Notes: generated by a model not told the origin, from the letters alone. A stretch of DNA of 64,000 bases from Ephemerocybe angulata (GCA_013368325.1 JAACJK010000109.1:1550001-1614000); one strand, 5' to 3'. Positions 33,045-44,642 are shown, numbered from the stretch's first letter. Translations and numbers: made by a program.

Positions 33045-33527
33045 ATGGGGAGGTCGTTTCTGCGGTTTCCTCGTTTGGTGTGTTCTTTTCTCTCTCTCTC
33101 TTGTTCTTGGTCTCCTTGCTCTGCCTGATCTCTCGTTGTTGTCGATTTAATTCATGTACATCGCTTTGTTGTGTACATTACTGCTATTAGTTGCTAGTTG
33201 CTCTCGTTGTCGTATTAATGCTCGTCGCTGTCACACTCGTTTATCCAGTTTTTGCTGTCGTTTTGTCGCTTTCTACATTTTTATTTTGCATAGTTATCGG
33301 TATATACCCTCGTCGCTCTCTGGTCCGTTTCTTAGCTCTTAGATTTCATACCCCTGAATTGCATAGGCCCTTCGTTTGGATTTGTAGAGTTGTGGGAGTG
33401 ATTTATCTTGGGTTTGCCGACGGGAGGAGACAATAAGTGGTGGTAAGTACTAGGTAGTAAGGATGCGGTATGGGATATAGATTGGCGCAAGGGAGAAGAG
33501 GGAGTGGGAGAAGGATGGGTGGAGTTA
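33045..33527. other. Intergenic stretch between convergent genes
   Basis: T-rich sequence after the CDC14-like stop, including TCTCTCTCTCT and several TTTT runs, likely 3' UTRs of the two convergent genes. No gene seen. Confidence 0.4.
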
Positions 33528-34159
33528 TTATGACGACCTGCTTCCCATCCGACCGAGGTTATCCACGCTGGGCGCGCCCCACACCAGCGTCTTGCTCTCA
33601 GGATCCAGCGCCTTTGGCCACCTCTGCTCCAGAACTCTGGCGAGAACACCCTTCGGCCGCGTCGTCGTCGGAGTATTCGGTGAGGATACTGGGGGAAGGG
33701 GAAGTGTGCCGGGCAGGACGATGTTTGCTGTGCCCTGTGCGAGGCCTGCTGCACCTGGGAGTGCTGGTGTCGCTGCTACAGTGGTGCTTGCGGCGGCGGT
33801 GGGAAGGGTAGAGGTGGTGGTAGCAGTAGTGGTGCCAGTGGAATCGGAGGGGCTACCAGCTCCGAGTGCGCGTGCTTCCTCGTCTACGTCGTCGAATACG
33901 TCCTGCTTGACGGCGCTGATAGAGTATGCCCAGACGCCGACGGCGAAAGCGCCCAAACCGAGTCCAACGAGGGCGTTCTTGATGCGGTATGGCTCTCTCG
34001 CGCGTTTGAGGCCTTCGGACATCGTCTATTTAGGTGTTTCAGGGGAAAGGTGTAAGTGGTACTGGGGGTTACTGGGTTGGAAGTGGAGGGGGTACACACT
34101 CCGGATGCTGGGCGATAACTTTTTCGTGCGGTGTTGCGGTCGACGTATTCGTTTGACAT
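33528..34159 (-). CDS. COA3: Cytochrome c oxidase assembly factor 3
   Basis: Coa3 is a small inner-membrane mitochondrial protein that couples Cox1 translation to complex IV assembly. Exon 1 (34159-34100) encodes MSNEYVDRNTARKSYRPASG. After a 74-nt intron exon 2 begins TMSEGLKRAREPYRIKNALV. The single membrane helix reads GLGLGAFAVGVWAYSISAVK and is followed by the hallmark QDVFDDVDEEARAL. The protein has 185 aa. The C-terminal 110 residues are a Thr/Ala/Pro-rich extension ending LVWGAPSVDNLGRMGSRSS, longer than in yeast but common in Agaricomycetes. The exon 1 start is well supported because YVDR and SYRP are conserved in the family. Confidence 0.92.
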
Positions 34160-34773
34160 TTTAGGGCTGAGCTTGGGTTTTGTGTGGTTTGAATGGGTTG
34201 GTGCGTGGAAGGGGTGAGGAGGGGAGCCTTGAGGAGACCTTGAGGCTGCTGGTGGCGGTAGGAATTCGGAGAGCTTGAAGGAAACCGTAAACGTCCCGAC
34301 TTTCTTGCCGAGCGATCAGATCAATCGTCTGCTGGATTGGGACTTGGCCCCTAACTTGGAACGAGGAGGTTATTTCGAGGCAGATAGCGCTATTACTTAC
34401 TCATGCAGTGCAGAAACTGGGTAGAACAGACCACATCTCTTCTTACTGGACCTGATCCTGCGTCTGTATCCCAGAAGTAATACTCAGGTCCAGGGCTTTA
34501 CTTTCCATTTGATTGGGGTATCAGCACGCAACGAGGCCTTCACTGGTGAGCTCCAGGATCAAGCTTCAAGGAGTAGATTTGGGAATTGTCAATGAACCAC
34601 AGCCATAATTTGAGTCCCATTATAATGCATAATGTGAGTTAGTGAGAAGGAATTCCGCCCGACCAGACATCCGGATCCTCCGAGTCAATCTACTGTAATC
34701 TTAGACTGTATATAATTAACAAACGCAGCGTTATTCAGTAAAACCTAGCCCTCCAGTGGTTGGCACTCACATT
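34160..34773. other. Intergenic stretch, nothing recognised
   Basis: Upstream of COA3 and downstream of the family A copy 4 gene. No open frame worth calling, no repeats seen. Confidence 0.4.
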
Positions 34774-36142
34774 TCACGGGATATACTGAGCGCGGTAATC
34801 CGTCTTTGTCAGAACGACAGCGGATATGCTGAGATGACCCGTCTCCGCAGTCTTTGTGAATAAAGCTGTTGCCTCCCTGACTAGTTGATTTGCAACCTTT
34901 ATTTTATCTTGCGGATCTGCATCTCCGCCTGTGAGCAGAAGGATCTCAAAGTGGAGCTCGATCCGAGTTTGACCGGAAGTTCGACTGGCCAGCCATTCAT
35001 CGAAAGCAGTCCATGCGGCAGCCGACCCTTCGAGGATGGGATAACTATTGAGGAAATTGAAAGTGCTTGTGCTCAGCAGAACCTTCAGAGTCAACGACTC
35101 TAAGACGCTCAAGAGCTTTGAGTGTAGGGAAAGAGCGGACTCCGCGTAGCTTATACCGTGCGTTGAAACGTCGACATAGGTAGGGCGCCATTCAATGGAG
35201 GAGAGGACCATGAGTTCGAGATGCTTGACGTTAGGAAGATCTGGTACGTTCTCCTCGGTTGCTGCATTTATCATCATCTCTAGTGTATCCACGGCAGTGA
35301 GGAGAATATAGCTCACCGACGTCTTCAAATTCGACCTGTGCGTCGATGCTTATTTGGAGCAATGTGGCGCAGCATAGTTGCAAGATGCGACAATAGACAA
35401 TCCAATCATCCCTAGAGCTCAGGGCGAGGCGAAGTGCCTGCAGGGAGGAGAATGTGTCTGGGCTCGCAAGCACGGCATAGCGGATGAGAGAGTGTCTTGA
35501 ATCTAGCTGGATCAACCCCGTGGCGCCGGTGTAAGGAGTGCTAGCCGTGACGTCGTGCCCTTCTGCCACTGTGTTCGCACATGGCCTTACCATGACGAGG
35601 TCCAGCACTTGGAGGCCCAGGGAGGAAAAGACGAGCCGGTACGGAAAGTTTGCGAAGCAGACGACAGAGATTCTACGAATTCTTGGTCGCAAGAAACAAT
35701 CCGCGATGGCATCTTGGACCCGCTTCGGGATCGCGTCCCAGCTGTCGCCCCCACTGAAACCAATTCTGATCCACGACAGAGAGGAAAGGCGTTGTATCAC
35801 ATAAACGAGGGATTCGATTGAGTTGCATTTGGCCTCTACGTTCTCCGATCCTGTGAAGCACGACATATTGATATCGAGGGACTGGACACATGGCGCCAGC
35901 GACTCGTTCGCCTCCAACAGTCCTAGGAAGGCCCCCAACCGTTTGAGTTGCCTCTCGCTTCCATTGTCATGGGGGAAAGTCTTTTCTCCATCACTTCCAA
36001 GCCGAACATGCTTGAATATGTATTTCCTCGCCCGAAAAGCGCAGTGCCTGGATACCAGCGATAAGGAGGGGAGTGTGGGTGGTGCGTCCGCTGCCTCGTC
36101 TATTATTAGTTCGAGCAACTCAGGGGCGATGCGGGGTGCCAT
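34774..36142 (-). CDS. F-box-like protein, family A copy 4
   Basis: 443 aa from exons 36142-35317 and 35279-34774. The intron is only 37 nt (GTGAGC...CTAG) but at the same place as in the other three family A genes. The start was set at the Met that aligns with the paralogs (MAPRIAPELLELIIDEAADA). The F-box-like block continues SLVSRHCAFRARKYIFKHVR. After the intron come LPNVKHLELMVLSS and SLTLKVLLSTSTFN. The C-terminus reads LHFEILLLTGGDADPQDKIK. An upstream in-frame extension to 36247 exists but has no counterpart in the paralogs. It carries the shared CTCTCAACCACA motif 38 nt before the start. Confidence 0.84.
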
Positions 36143-36179
36143 TTGCGAAGCTCGAAGGCTCAGTCGGGCTATAGTGGTC

Positions 36180-36191
36180 TGTGGTTGAGAG
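36180..36191 (-). promoter_or_regulatory. Shared upstream motif CTCTCAACCACA
   Basis: Third exact copy of the 12-mer, 38 nt before the start codon of the family A copy 4 gene and in the same relative orientation as at 2216 and 9486. Confidence 0.5.
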
Positions 36192-36261
36192 CAATGTGGA
36201 TTGACGTCCAACTGTGATGAGTAGGTTCCCCAAGATATACAAATCAAGTAATTACAGAAGA

Positions 36262-36282
36262 GATTAGATTAGATTAGATTTA
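36262..36282. repeat. Tandem GATTA run
   Basis: AGATT repeated four times in tandem, about 120 bp upstream of the F-box-like gene starting at 36142. A shorter version (GATTAGATTAGATT) lies in the IMPACT/THI20 promoter at 6685-6698. Confidence 0.7.
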
Positions 36283-36406
36283 CGTGCCCAATGTAAATTC
36301 GGTTGAGTAGGGAGCGGAGGATCTTTGAATGGGTTAAACAGCGCTGGGCCAATTGCAGGTAAAAAGGTCTATGCGCCCAGTTGAGGAACCCGAAGTAGAA
36401 TGAAAT

Positions 36407-37315
36407 TCAAGAAAGTACATCCGCACCCTCAAGCATCCAACGGAAAGTTACGCTCATACGAACTCCCCGGTCCACCCACTTCCCACCCTCTTCAGGATCA
36501 CACACATAGTCGCGAGTTCGTTTATCAATCCCATGCGTCCAATCGTACCTCGCCTCCTCCGTTAGCACGATAACACTCCGCTCCGGAAGATAAACATCCC
36601 AGCGCCTGCGAGCTGGTTCCTCTAGAGCCGAGTCCTCGAAGTCTTCCGGTTCGCCGTCATCGACTTTGTCGAACCTCATAGCAGATCCGCTTCCGAAGCT
36701 GACTCCGACTATACCGTCGTCGTATCGGCCGAGGAGGTCGACGTGAGGAGTTATGCCTTCCCCTGGTTCGTATAGGTTGATAATGGCCTGTCGGGCCTGT
36801 GTCGGTGTCGTGGGGAATAGAAGAGAGTAGGTTTCTTCTGGAAGTATTGGAAGAAGGAGAGTAGAGAGGCTCTCTAGCAAGGAGAGCAAAACAGGAGGAA
36901 ACCCTGTTAGTGCATCGGTTGTTTCTTTAGCTGATTCAGGTTCAGCTGAAGGTGGTTCGGTGAGACTGGCTTCAGGCGCCCGTCCGAAAAGCATTACTTG
37001 ATTAGCGCCCGGGGCGTTGAAGTACTTGTCCTTGCAATAGGCGAACACCGATTCTGCCAGCTCTTCGGGGACCCGGATAGACTGGTCAAAGTACAGCCCT
37101 GGAATAGGTGGTGCAATGTCGAGGGCAACAGGAGGTAACCCCTCGTCGGAGGCGTCCTGGTCAAAAAGAGAGTCGTATGACGCGTCGGAGGATCCAGAGT
37201 CGGTGTCGCCGTCAGGAGAGGGTCCTTCGAGAGCTGGAATGACTACATGGAGGCCTTGTGCCTCAGTATCGCGGGGGCCGGTGCCGCTGGTGGACGATGA
37301 GTCGCCTCGGTTCAT
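36407..37315 (-). CDS. AlkB-like 2-oxoglutarate/Fe(II) dioxygenase
   Basis: 302-aa single-exon protein of the AlkB family, enzymes that remove alkyl groups from nucleic acids or proteins by oxidation. The jelly-roll core shows QAIINLYEPGEGITPHVDLL with the iron-binding HxD (HVD), then YDDGIVGVSFGSGSAMRFD. VIVLTEEARYDWTHGI holds the distal His, and RGVRMSVTFRWML holds the Arg that binds 2-oxoglutarate. A disordered acidic N-terminus (about 1-75) precedes it. All key residues are present. The NLYEPGEGI segment resembles the ALKBH6-8 side of the family, but the substrate cannot be assigned. The neighbours give no hint. Confidence 0.85.
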   Translation of the reverse strand: MNRGDSSSTSGTGPRDTEAQGLHVVIPALEGPSPDGDTDSGSSDASYDSLFDQDASDEGLPPVALDIAPPIPGLYFDQSIRVPEELAESVFAYCKDKYFNAPGANQVMLFGRAPEASLTEPPSAEPESAKETTDALTGFPPVLLSLLESLSTLLLPILPEETYSLLFPTTPTQARQAIINLYEPGEGITPHVDLLGRYDDGIVGVSFGSGSAMRFDKVDDGEPEDFEDSALEEPARRRWDVYLPERSVIVLTEEARYDWTHGIDKRTRDYVCDPEEGGKWVDRGVRMSVTFRWMLEGADVLS

Positions 37316-37778
37316 GTCGTTGGCTCACAAGACTGGGTCCACGTTTTTATATGAGCTATTGTGCTTGCACACTCAAGTGAATCAGAGACTCACCACTCAG
37401 CGTATCCGGGGCGCGAGAACGAGACAGATGGAATGAGTTCGAGGTGAAGAGAAGTGAGGGAGTATTGGTTGCAAGTTGAAAGTTGGTAGCGAACAGAATT
37501 GGCGCTGGCAACCCATCGAAATGATCCGGCTTTGACGGCTGCTCCGGCCGATAGGCGGTTAGACAACTTCATACCAACCCCAACCAAAGCGCGATCCTTG
37601 GCGCGATCCATTCCCAATACGTAGCAATACATGCAAAAAGGTTGATTTCATATTGACGTGTACAGTGTTCCGGTCTCAAAGCATCCGAGACAGAAAGGAC
37701 AGAAGAACGACGCGCCTGAGCGCTTAATGATGGCAGATACTAGCGCTCCGATCGTGTAAGGCAATCCTCCATACGAAT
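37316..37778. other. Intergenic stretch, nothing recognised
   Basis: Gap between the AlkB-like start and the ATG22 stop (both minus). A short minus frame at 37390-37632 matches no family I know. Confidence 0.35.
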
Positions 37779-40083
37779 TTAGGCAACCTTCCTCTTATTC
37801 TCAGCCCAAACACCAGCCTCTCTTCGCCCCTTCTCAACGTCCACAAAGAACCATATAACCAACGAGGCAGCGGCACATAGCGCGAAGAGAAATGGAAAGC
37901 CCATCCAGTTATCCCCAGACTTATCGATAATGGCTTGGATGACGTTGGGACCAATCATTGACGAGGCCCTATTCGATAATCCGAACAGGCCGAAGAACTG
38001 CAATACCGGCGTTCAGAACGGGTGCACTTGAGTGAGGACGAGAGTGCTTACCATGTTGTCGAATCCGGGAGGAGTAAGTTCGGCCATCATCGTTTGCGAG
38101 AAGGCGTAGTATGGTGCTTGGAAGAGTCCGAACAGGACGTTGTATGCCCTATCACGATGGCCGTGAGTTTGGGTTAATAAGGGCTGGTTAAATTTGGCTT
38201 ACCAGAACTCCCAAGCATTGTGGAAACTGGGGTTGAAGGTGAAAGAGATTAGACAGCACTGACGCAAAAGAGGAACACTCACCCAAATTTCTGTGTCCAA
38301 ATTCCAACCATACCCCAGAGCGGAATCATTATTGTGACCACATTGGTTACAACAAACTGGGAGAATTATGTCAACATACTAGTGAAAGCCAAGAGGACGC
38401 ACCATCCGCTTTGTACTGATCTTCCAATACCTCTGTATATACCAGAACACAAGCGTACTCGCAGTTGAAGTGATAGCCTGCGCGAGCCCCAAGTACGTGT
38501 TCTGTAGAAAGCTGAAGGAGAATTTGTCGTTCTGGCAGATAGCTACCAGCGTGCCCGTCGTATTGAGACCCTAGGGCGAGAGAAGGAAAGTTAGTATAGG
38601 GATTGTCAGTCGATGGAAGGGGATGTACATCTGCAAGAAGGAAAAAGCCGAAGAGGTAGATGAAGGTGTTAGGTAGTTGTCTGTATTGTTTGATAGCAAT
38701 CCAAATTTGCTTCCATCCAACGGTCAGGTAGTTCTCTCCTTTTGGAACTGGAGGCCCCGGTCGAGGTTGCTGGAAAATGACTGTCACAAAATCAAGTAAG
38801 GTCTGTGAAGGGAATGGGAGACACTTACACCACCAGATACCCGTTATAACCCAGTACGAGTTGACGCTGGCCCCGCACATCAGTGATAATCACGTCGTGG
38901 AAAATGCATTCTGCTCACAGGACTAAGACATAGTTGTTAACCTTGGGGTTGTCCTTTAGCGGGAGTAGCAACGTTAGGTTTAGGCATAGCGTCGCAATAT
39001 ACCCAATGTTGCTATGTGTCTAGAGGAACGTAACTACCCGTCACTAAAACCTCAATGCCAGGAAGGTCTCGTACCGTGCTTATGTTACTTATCCTATTCT
39101 TTTCCAAACTCTCTTCCAGCTCGTACTCTTCTCGAGTTATTTCGCCCGCGTTATATCGTTGAAGGAGTTCCCGTGTGTGAGCCGTGTTCCGCGCCAATCG
39201 AGGGAATAGTGCAGCGTAAAAGACAAGTGTAGCGCCGTAAGAGATGAAGCCAATCATGAATAGTGCCATTGCCACACCCCAGCGAGACGGGCCTATCGAC
39301 GAATACTAGCGTGAGTGGACATCCACATCTCAGGTCCCCCGAATAACACTCACTGGTTAGACTCATGCTCGCATACTGGGCAGCCCAGCAGATGCAAGTA
39401 ACGACCAGCAATAGCCATCTACCAAAGGTGCCATAATCCGCCGCGGATCCGATGGTCGTGAATATCAAAGTCATAACCTGGGCACCGTCAGAACCGCACC
39501 CATGCATTCGATACACAGGAGAAGGAGTACTCACGGCAAAACTCAATCCGTTTGCAATTAGCACGACGCTCGAAACAGCCTTCGTTCCTCCAGCCCATGG
39601 CACAACACATTGCCCAGACGCTCCGTCAGCTTGACAGGAGAATCCTGGCCCTCTGACTGGATCGTATCCAGCTTCGTTCGCAAGGGATTGGAACAACGTC
39701 ATGGAGAATCCCAGAGGACCGACGCCCTATGCCTATATTAGTAATGTGGGCTGAGTGTCAGTCAGAGGCTCGAGACGCACATTATCGCCATTGTAGTAGA
39801 CTGCAAGAATAAGTAGTCCGAGCAATGTTGGAAGCAATGAAGCAATCTCTCACGATAATAGCTCCAAAGCTCTCGTCTAGTCACGACGGGCTCTTCTCTA
39901 TTCTGTGACCCGCAGGCTGTAATATCGACTGAGGTGCCATTGGATTTGAGTTTGAGGGACTGGCTTATTTTGGCAGGATAGTCATGACTCACAAGCAGTT
40001 TCTTTCAAGGGGCTGCCATCGCCGCGAATCTCTGATAAGTCAACATCGTCGCCTGGTACTTGATCTGGGTGGTGAGGTGACAT
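37779..40083 (-). CDS. ATG22: Vacuolar amino-acid effluxer Atg22
   Basis: Atg22 is a multi-pass vacuolar membrane transporter that releases amino acids after autophagic breakdown. The start at 40083 gives MSPHHPDQVPGDDVDLSEIR, then GDGSPLKETA. After an intron follows EEPVVTRRELWSYY, an Atg22 hallmark. Later exons give GFSMTLFQSLANEAGYDPVR, VLIANGLSFA, DYGTFGRWLLLVVTCICWA, ISYGATLVFYAALFPRLAR, GEITREEYELEESLEKNRIS, and membrane helices in the 38.2-38.9 kb region. The last exon reads IGPNVIQAIIDKSGDNWMGF and FPFLFALCAAASLVIWFFVD, ending ENKRKVA. About ten introns; a few internal splice sites were not resolved. It is divergent from the NOP13-like gene. Confidence 0.88.
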
Positions 40084-40806
40084 GGGGAGGCTTTCCGGTT
40101 ATATGGCAGGAGCCAAAGGGAAAGGCCCTGGATGCAAGCTTCCCATTCGTGGGCCCCTACTTGAGAGTCCCAGAAGCCCTGAAGGGGGTACGTAAAGCAT
40201 ATCAGGTTCTTCTCTAGAATGCCCTGTGACTGCTGTTCGGGGTGTGTTGCCAGTCCCGCACGAAGCTGAAGTGATAAAGATAGGCCAGGCCTGAGGACCA
40301 TGTGCATCAAGGTTCGGATGCTGGGGCGATTGAACAGGTTGCGAATAATGCGAAGTCGTAAAAATCTGCCCGTCATGATGCAGGAATTTTGGACGGACAC
40401 TGCACGCGCGCGGACTCTAAATCTCGTTATCCACCCATCCCATCCCATGTATTTTGTACGAAGCTCACGACGGACTGGCTTGGATGCCGCGACAAACGTG
40501 CTTGCAGAGTCAATGCAGACCGAAAGCGTACCATATCAGGTTGGATACATTGTGTACGTACTTACCATAATCAAGAGCGGTCCCATGGAATTTTCTGGGG
40601 GAGCAATCGTCCAAAAAAGAGCCTCATTACAGCTGAGGTTGAGTCGTAGCATCGTCTTGTCCTGGCATGAGGTGACTGTCAGGAAAGAAACTTGAAGGCT
40701 GGCGATCAGCCACCTATTACGGGCGCCCGGCCCGCCCCACGTGTGCCAGATGGTCTTTTTGGAAACAAGTTGGCTCTTGAGCGCCTTTTTCTCTTTAACT
40801 TACACC
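40084..40806. other. Divergent intergenic region of ATG22 and the RRM gene
   Basis: About 720 bp shared upstream region. Short open frames here are not conserved with anything I recognise. No repeats or clear GATA pairs seen. Confidence 0.35.
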
Positions 40807-42705
40807 ATGGCTTCCTCCTCGTCCTCGTCTTCCTCATCTTCCTCGTCACGAAGCCCATCTCCAGAACCTTTGCCCAAAACCAAGACTCTGAAGCGAAAAG
40901 CGCAAGTCGAAGATGCAGTAGCATCCTCTTCAGACGACTCGAGCTCGGACTCTGATTCCGAGGCAGTAACCTCCAAAAAGTCCAAGAAGACTACCAAGAC
41001 CAAGAAATCGAAGAAGGCTGTATCGAAAGTGGCTGAAGACTCCGATGCCTCTGACGCAGAGTCGACGAAGGATACCGAAGAGCTAGCTCTCTCACATGCC
41101 GAGCGCCGCAGACAGCAGAAGAAGCTCGCAAAGCAGAAGGCCTTGGAGGAGGCGGGTGTCTCCGCTGAATCTTCAACCAAAAAGCGAAAGCTAAAGGATG
41201 GCTCTGCGATCGCCACTGGCGAGGGCAAGGGCAAGGACTCTGCTGCTGCGAAGCCTCGCCAGAACTCTGTCTGGGTGGGCAACATGTCGTTCAAGACGAC
41301 GCAGGAGAATCTGAAGGCGTTCTTCGCGGGAGTGGGAGAGATTACGAGGATAAACATGCCGATGAAAGTGTCGGCGCGGCCGAATATGCCTCAGGAGAAC
41401 AGAGGGTTGGTCCCATTCCCTTTACTTCTTTCTACCTTTCGTTACAGCCCTTCTTCTCTTCACTTTCTGTTTGCTTTACATCACTTTGTTTCTGTGTACA
41501 CCCGTGCCAATATACAACTTTTTTCTACCTCTGTCATAGATTCGCATACGTCGATTTCGCGACACCAGAAGCTAAGGAAGCCGCCATCGCACGGTCAGAA
41601 CAGCCTCTTGTCGGCAGGAAACTCCTCATTAAGGATGGTCAGTCGGCTTGCCTCCTCCTTCACCGCGCGATACCCAGTTGACTGACCCATCCGGCATATA
41701 GGTAGCAACTTCGACGGTCGCCCCATCGCCCCCGGATCGGACGTCAAGACGGCCGATAACGCCCTCGCACAAAAGATCCACTCGAAGACCGCCCAGAAGA
41801 TCCTGCGAAAACAGAAACAGCCCCCTGCGCCTACGCTATTTGTCGGTAACTTGCCGTTCGAGACTACGGAGGAAGATATCAAGAATCTGTTTGAGAGCCA
41901 TCGTCCGGTGGTGAAGGAAGGGAAGAATGAGAAGGAGAGAAAAAGTTTGTTTAAGGACGAGAGCGACGAAGAAAAGGAAGAGGCGAAGGAGGAGAGCGAC
42001 AGTGAGAGTGACAGTGAAAGCGACTCGGACGAGTACAGTGATGATGAGGAGAAGAAGGCGAAGAAGGCGCAGAAGGAGAAAGAGAAGAAGCAGAAGGAAA
42101 GGGAGAAGGCGAAGAAAGAGAAGGCCAAAAACAAGCCCGAAAAGAAAGACGACTTCATCCTCAAAATCCGCATGGGAACGTTCGAGGACTCCGGCGCCTG
42201 CAAGGGCTTCACCTTTATCGACTTCTCCTCCATCGACAACGCTACCGCCGCCCTCATCAACATCAAAAACCATCATTTCAACGGTCGCGAGCTCAAAGTC
42301 GAATACGCAGGCCTCGACGCCATCCGTCGTGGTGCGGCCAAGCACCTCGTACCCGCAGCGGAGAAGCCCAAGGGAGGTAGTGGCGGACCGCGCAAATTCG
42401 ATGGAGGGGGAGACAGAGAAGGCGGAAATGGGAGGTCTTTCAACGCCCGGCCTCCTCAAGGACCTAAACCTTCATACGGGGGTGGTGACGGTGCTGGTAA
42501 CGGAGACGCTATGGAGGTTGATGCGCAGACAGAGTTGTTCAGTGCGGCTCCAAGACCCGAGCGCCCTGCGGGACCGGATAGGCGGTTCAGGAAGGAATTC
42601 GATAAGAAGGGGCGCGCCAGGCCAACACCTGGTGCGGCGCTGGCGCTGGCGAAGAGGGAGACAGCCGGCATCGTGCCTAGTGAAGGCAAAAAGGTCGTGT
42701 TCTAG
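40807..42705 (+). CDS. NOP13: Two-RRM nucleolar RNA-binding protein (NOP13-like)
   Basis: Starts MASSSSSSSSSSSSRSPSPE, then a low-complexity Ser/Asp/Lys region typical of nucleolar proteins. RRM1 begins VWVGNMSFKTTQENLKAFFA. After an intron it continues FAYVDFATPEAKEAAIARSE and LVGRKLLIKDG. A third exon follows with SNFDGRPIAPGSDVK. RRM2 begins TLFVGNLPFETTEEDIKNLF. It is interrupted by an unusually long Lys/Glu/Asp/Ser insert (about 41900-42150) before FEDSGACKGFTFIDFSSIDN and HFNGRELKVEYAGLDAIRRG. The RRM1 wording (VDFATPEAKEAAI, LLIKDGSNFDGRP) fits Nop13 better than Nsr1, by judgement. The C-terminus is Gly/Arg/Pro-rich. Likely role: ribosome biogenesis or nucleolar RNA binding. Confidence 0.82.
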
Positions 42706-42893
42706 TCAAGTTGGCTGTTCCGTACAGGCTTGACTTCACGTGTTCGTACGTCTTCATTGTTGCTCCTTTAGTTCTTACCAGTGGGATTTCATCTTGCTTT
42801 GGACTTAGAAAAGAATTCACATATCCCTGGCTCAGATTACAATGGGAACTTCGTCTGTAGCGAATCACACTTGACTTGGAAGCTTGTCCCTGT

Positions 42894-44642
42894 TCACCAC
42901 CGAAAAACCCGCCCATCCCACCTGAAGTCCAATCCCGGTACTCCCTCCCTTATTGCCTTGTAGTCGTATTCATTAAAATCAGCACAGTCATCGATAGTTA
43001 GCTTCATGGTGGGGTGCGCTTGGAGACTGTCCTTCATGACATCGATGAGGAGATCCCTGCCATATTTTTCCTCTGATTCCCAGTGAAATTGCAATGACTC
43101 GCAGCTGAATGTCGAGAGTGCAGGTACTAAGCACCTTGCGGGGCTGTGGATAATTTCCTTGGGGTTGCTCGTAAAAGGGGCGTTGAGGACCGATGTCGAT
43201 GATGACTCTCCTTTCAAGGTCTTCAGAAGGTCCTCGAAGATTGCAACATGTCGGACTGTGATGACTTCTACCTTCGGCATATACGCAAATAGCTCCTCAA
43301 AGTCGACATCCTCCCGGGCCACAGAGAGGTATCCAAGCTTTAAAGAAAGCATGGCAGCCACCTTAAAACTGTCGAAGATGGCGGGTGCGATGTTGCGGGT
43401 TTCGCGCCATACGGTGTCGAAAGCGAAGGTCAGGTCAGGTAACCCCACAATGTCCCGAAACCAGAAATCAAAGCTGGTGCTGGTTCCTGAGGCGACGTTG
43501 CTTTTTTTATCCTGAATATGGAGTTGTTGGGCCTCGCCTAGGATGCTACACGACACATCCCCGCCTTCGATGGCGATCGAAGCTTTGATAGTGTCGAACA
43601 TCCCTTTTAATGTCATCCTGTCAAGTGCCCAACACTCTGTAATGCAGAATCCCATACGTGCTATCTTGGGGAGTTGTACCACACGAAAAAAGCTTTCCAA
43701 GGTCGCTGCTGTGTCCGAGAGGTTTAGGGAACGGAGAGCGGCGAGGCGAGCTGGTGCTATATGCGGTGCGGTTGTTGCGAGTGGGAGACAGTAGGCGAGG
43801 TCCAGGTGTTGGAGATGTGGTAGATGTCGTAAAGAATCCACCAGTTTTGCCACGGTTGGGGGTCGGGAGTTGTTGGATTCAGATGGGGCTTTCCGGGGTC
43901 CCTCCAACGATAAGTGGGTGATGCTGGGGAATAACGGCGCTTGGTCCCAGGTGTTTCCGCAATGCAACAGAGTGAGGTGCCGCAATTGTGGAGCGCCACC
44001 TTGCAAAAAGCGAACTGGCAATGGGCTGTTGTGGTGTTCGCTGGAGTGCGATAAGTGAAGGGTTTCGAGAACGGGGAGTGTTGCATCAGTCCAGTGCGAT
44101 AAAAGGCTCAGGAAGTCCAGATCTTCATAGTATCGCACAGCTTCCAGTTTGACGGAGCGCAAACGGTCGAGTTTAGACAGAACTTTGTAGAGGATGGGAA
44201 ACTGAGAGCCTCTCCTCCACAACTCAGGGGCGCCGTAATGAATTGACAAGGGTGCGCCTTGAGAGCGAGATATCATGATCTTGGCTAGCTCAGGCTCATC
44301 GAGCGGGGGCGTGGTCCATAGGGCAGCATACCCCAAGGCGACAAATCTCCAGCGTCGGCACACAAAAGTAGCCCGAAGCCACGATACTCTTCTGTATATT
44401 GGCTGATCGAGGTCTGTACTGTCCATTAGAGAGAGGGAAAGGAAGATGCTGGACAGGATTTCGCTCGGAAGCCGGTAGGTGGTCGTTAGGGCGTTGTGGG
44501 AACTTTTCATCTCCCAGATTTCGCATTCCAGCTCAACGATCCGCTCGTCCACCTTCTCGCGGTGCCTTCGCACGTCCGTGACTCCTGCGACTTCTAACAA
44601 CGCCCTGGTTGAACTGGAGAATAAATCATCAGTTTCAACCAT
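42894..44642 (-). CDS. F-box-like protein, family B copy 1
   Basis: 582-aa single-exon protein. An N-terminal coiled-coil (REKVDERIVELECEIWEMKS) precedes the F-box-like motif YRLPSEILSSIFLSLSLMD, followed by WLRATFVCRRWRFVALGYAA and LWTTPPLDEPELAK. The remainder is leucine-rich (LRHLTLLHCG, LRSLNLSDTA). It shares this whole layout with the genes at 45414 and 50075. It is divergent from copy 2, with 771 bp between start codons. The Cys-Arg-Arg-Trp and Leu-Trp motifs are the usual family signature. Role as SCF substrate receptor inferred. Confidence 0.83.
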   Translation of the reverse strand: MVETDDLFSSSTRALLEVAGVTDVRRHREKVDERIVELECEIWEMKSSHNALTTTYRLPSEILSSIFLSLSLMDSTDLDQPIYRRVSWLRATFVCRRWRFVALGYAALWTTPPLDEPELAKIMISRSQGAPLSIHYGAPELWRRGSQFPILYKVLSKLDRLRSVKLEAVRYYEDLDFLSLLSHWTDATLPVLETLHLSHSSEHHNSPLPVRFLQGGAPQLRHLTLLHCGNTWDQAPLFPSITHLSLEGPRKAPSESNNSRPPTVAKLVDSLRHLPHLQHLDLAYCLPLATTAPHIAPARLAALRSLNLSDTAATLESFFRVVQLPKIARMGFCITECWALDRMTLKGMFDTIKASIAIEGGDVSCSILGEAQQLHIQDKKSNVASGTSTSFDFWFRDIVGLPDLTFAFDTVWRETRNIAPAIFDSFKVAAMLSLKLGYLSVAREDVDFEELFAYMPKVEVITVRHVAIFEDLLKTLKGESSSTSVLNAPFTSNPKEIIHSPARCLVPALSTFSCESLQFHWESEEKYGRDLLIDVMKDSLQAHPTMKLTIDDCADFNEYDYKAIREGVPGLDFRWDGRVFRW

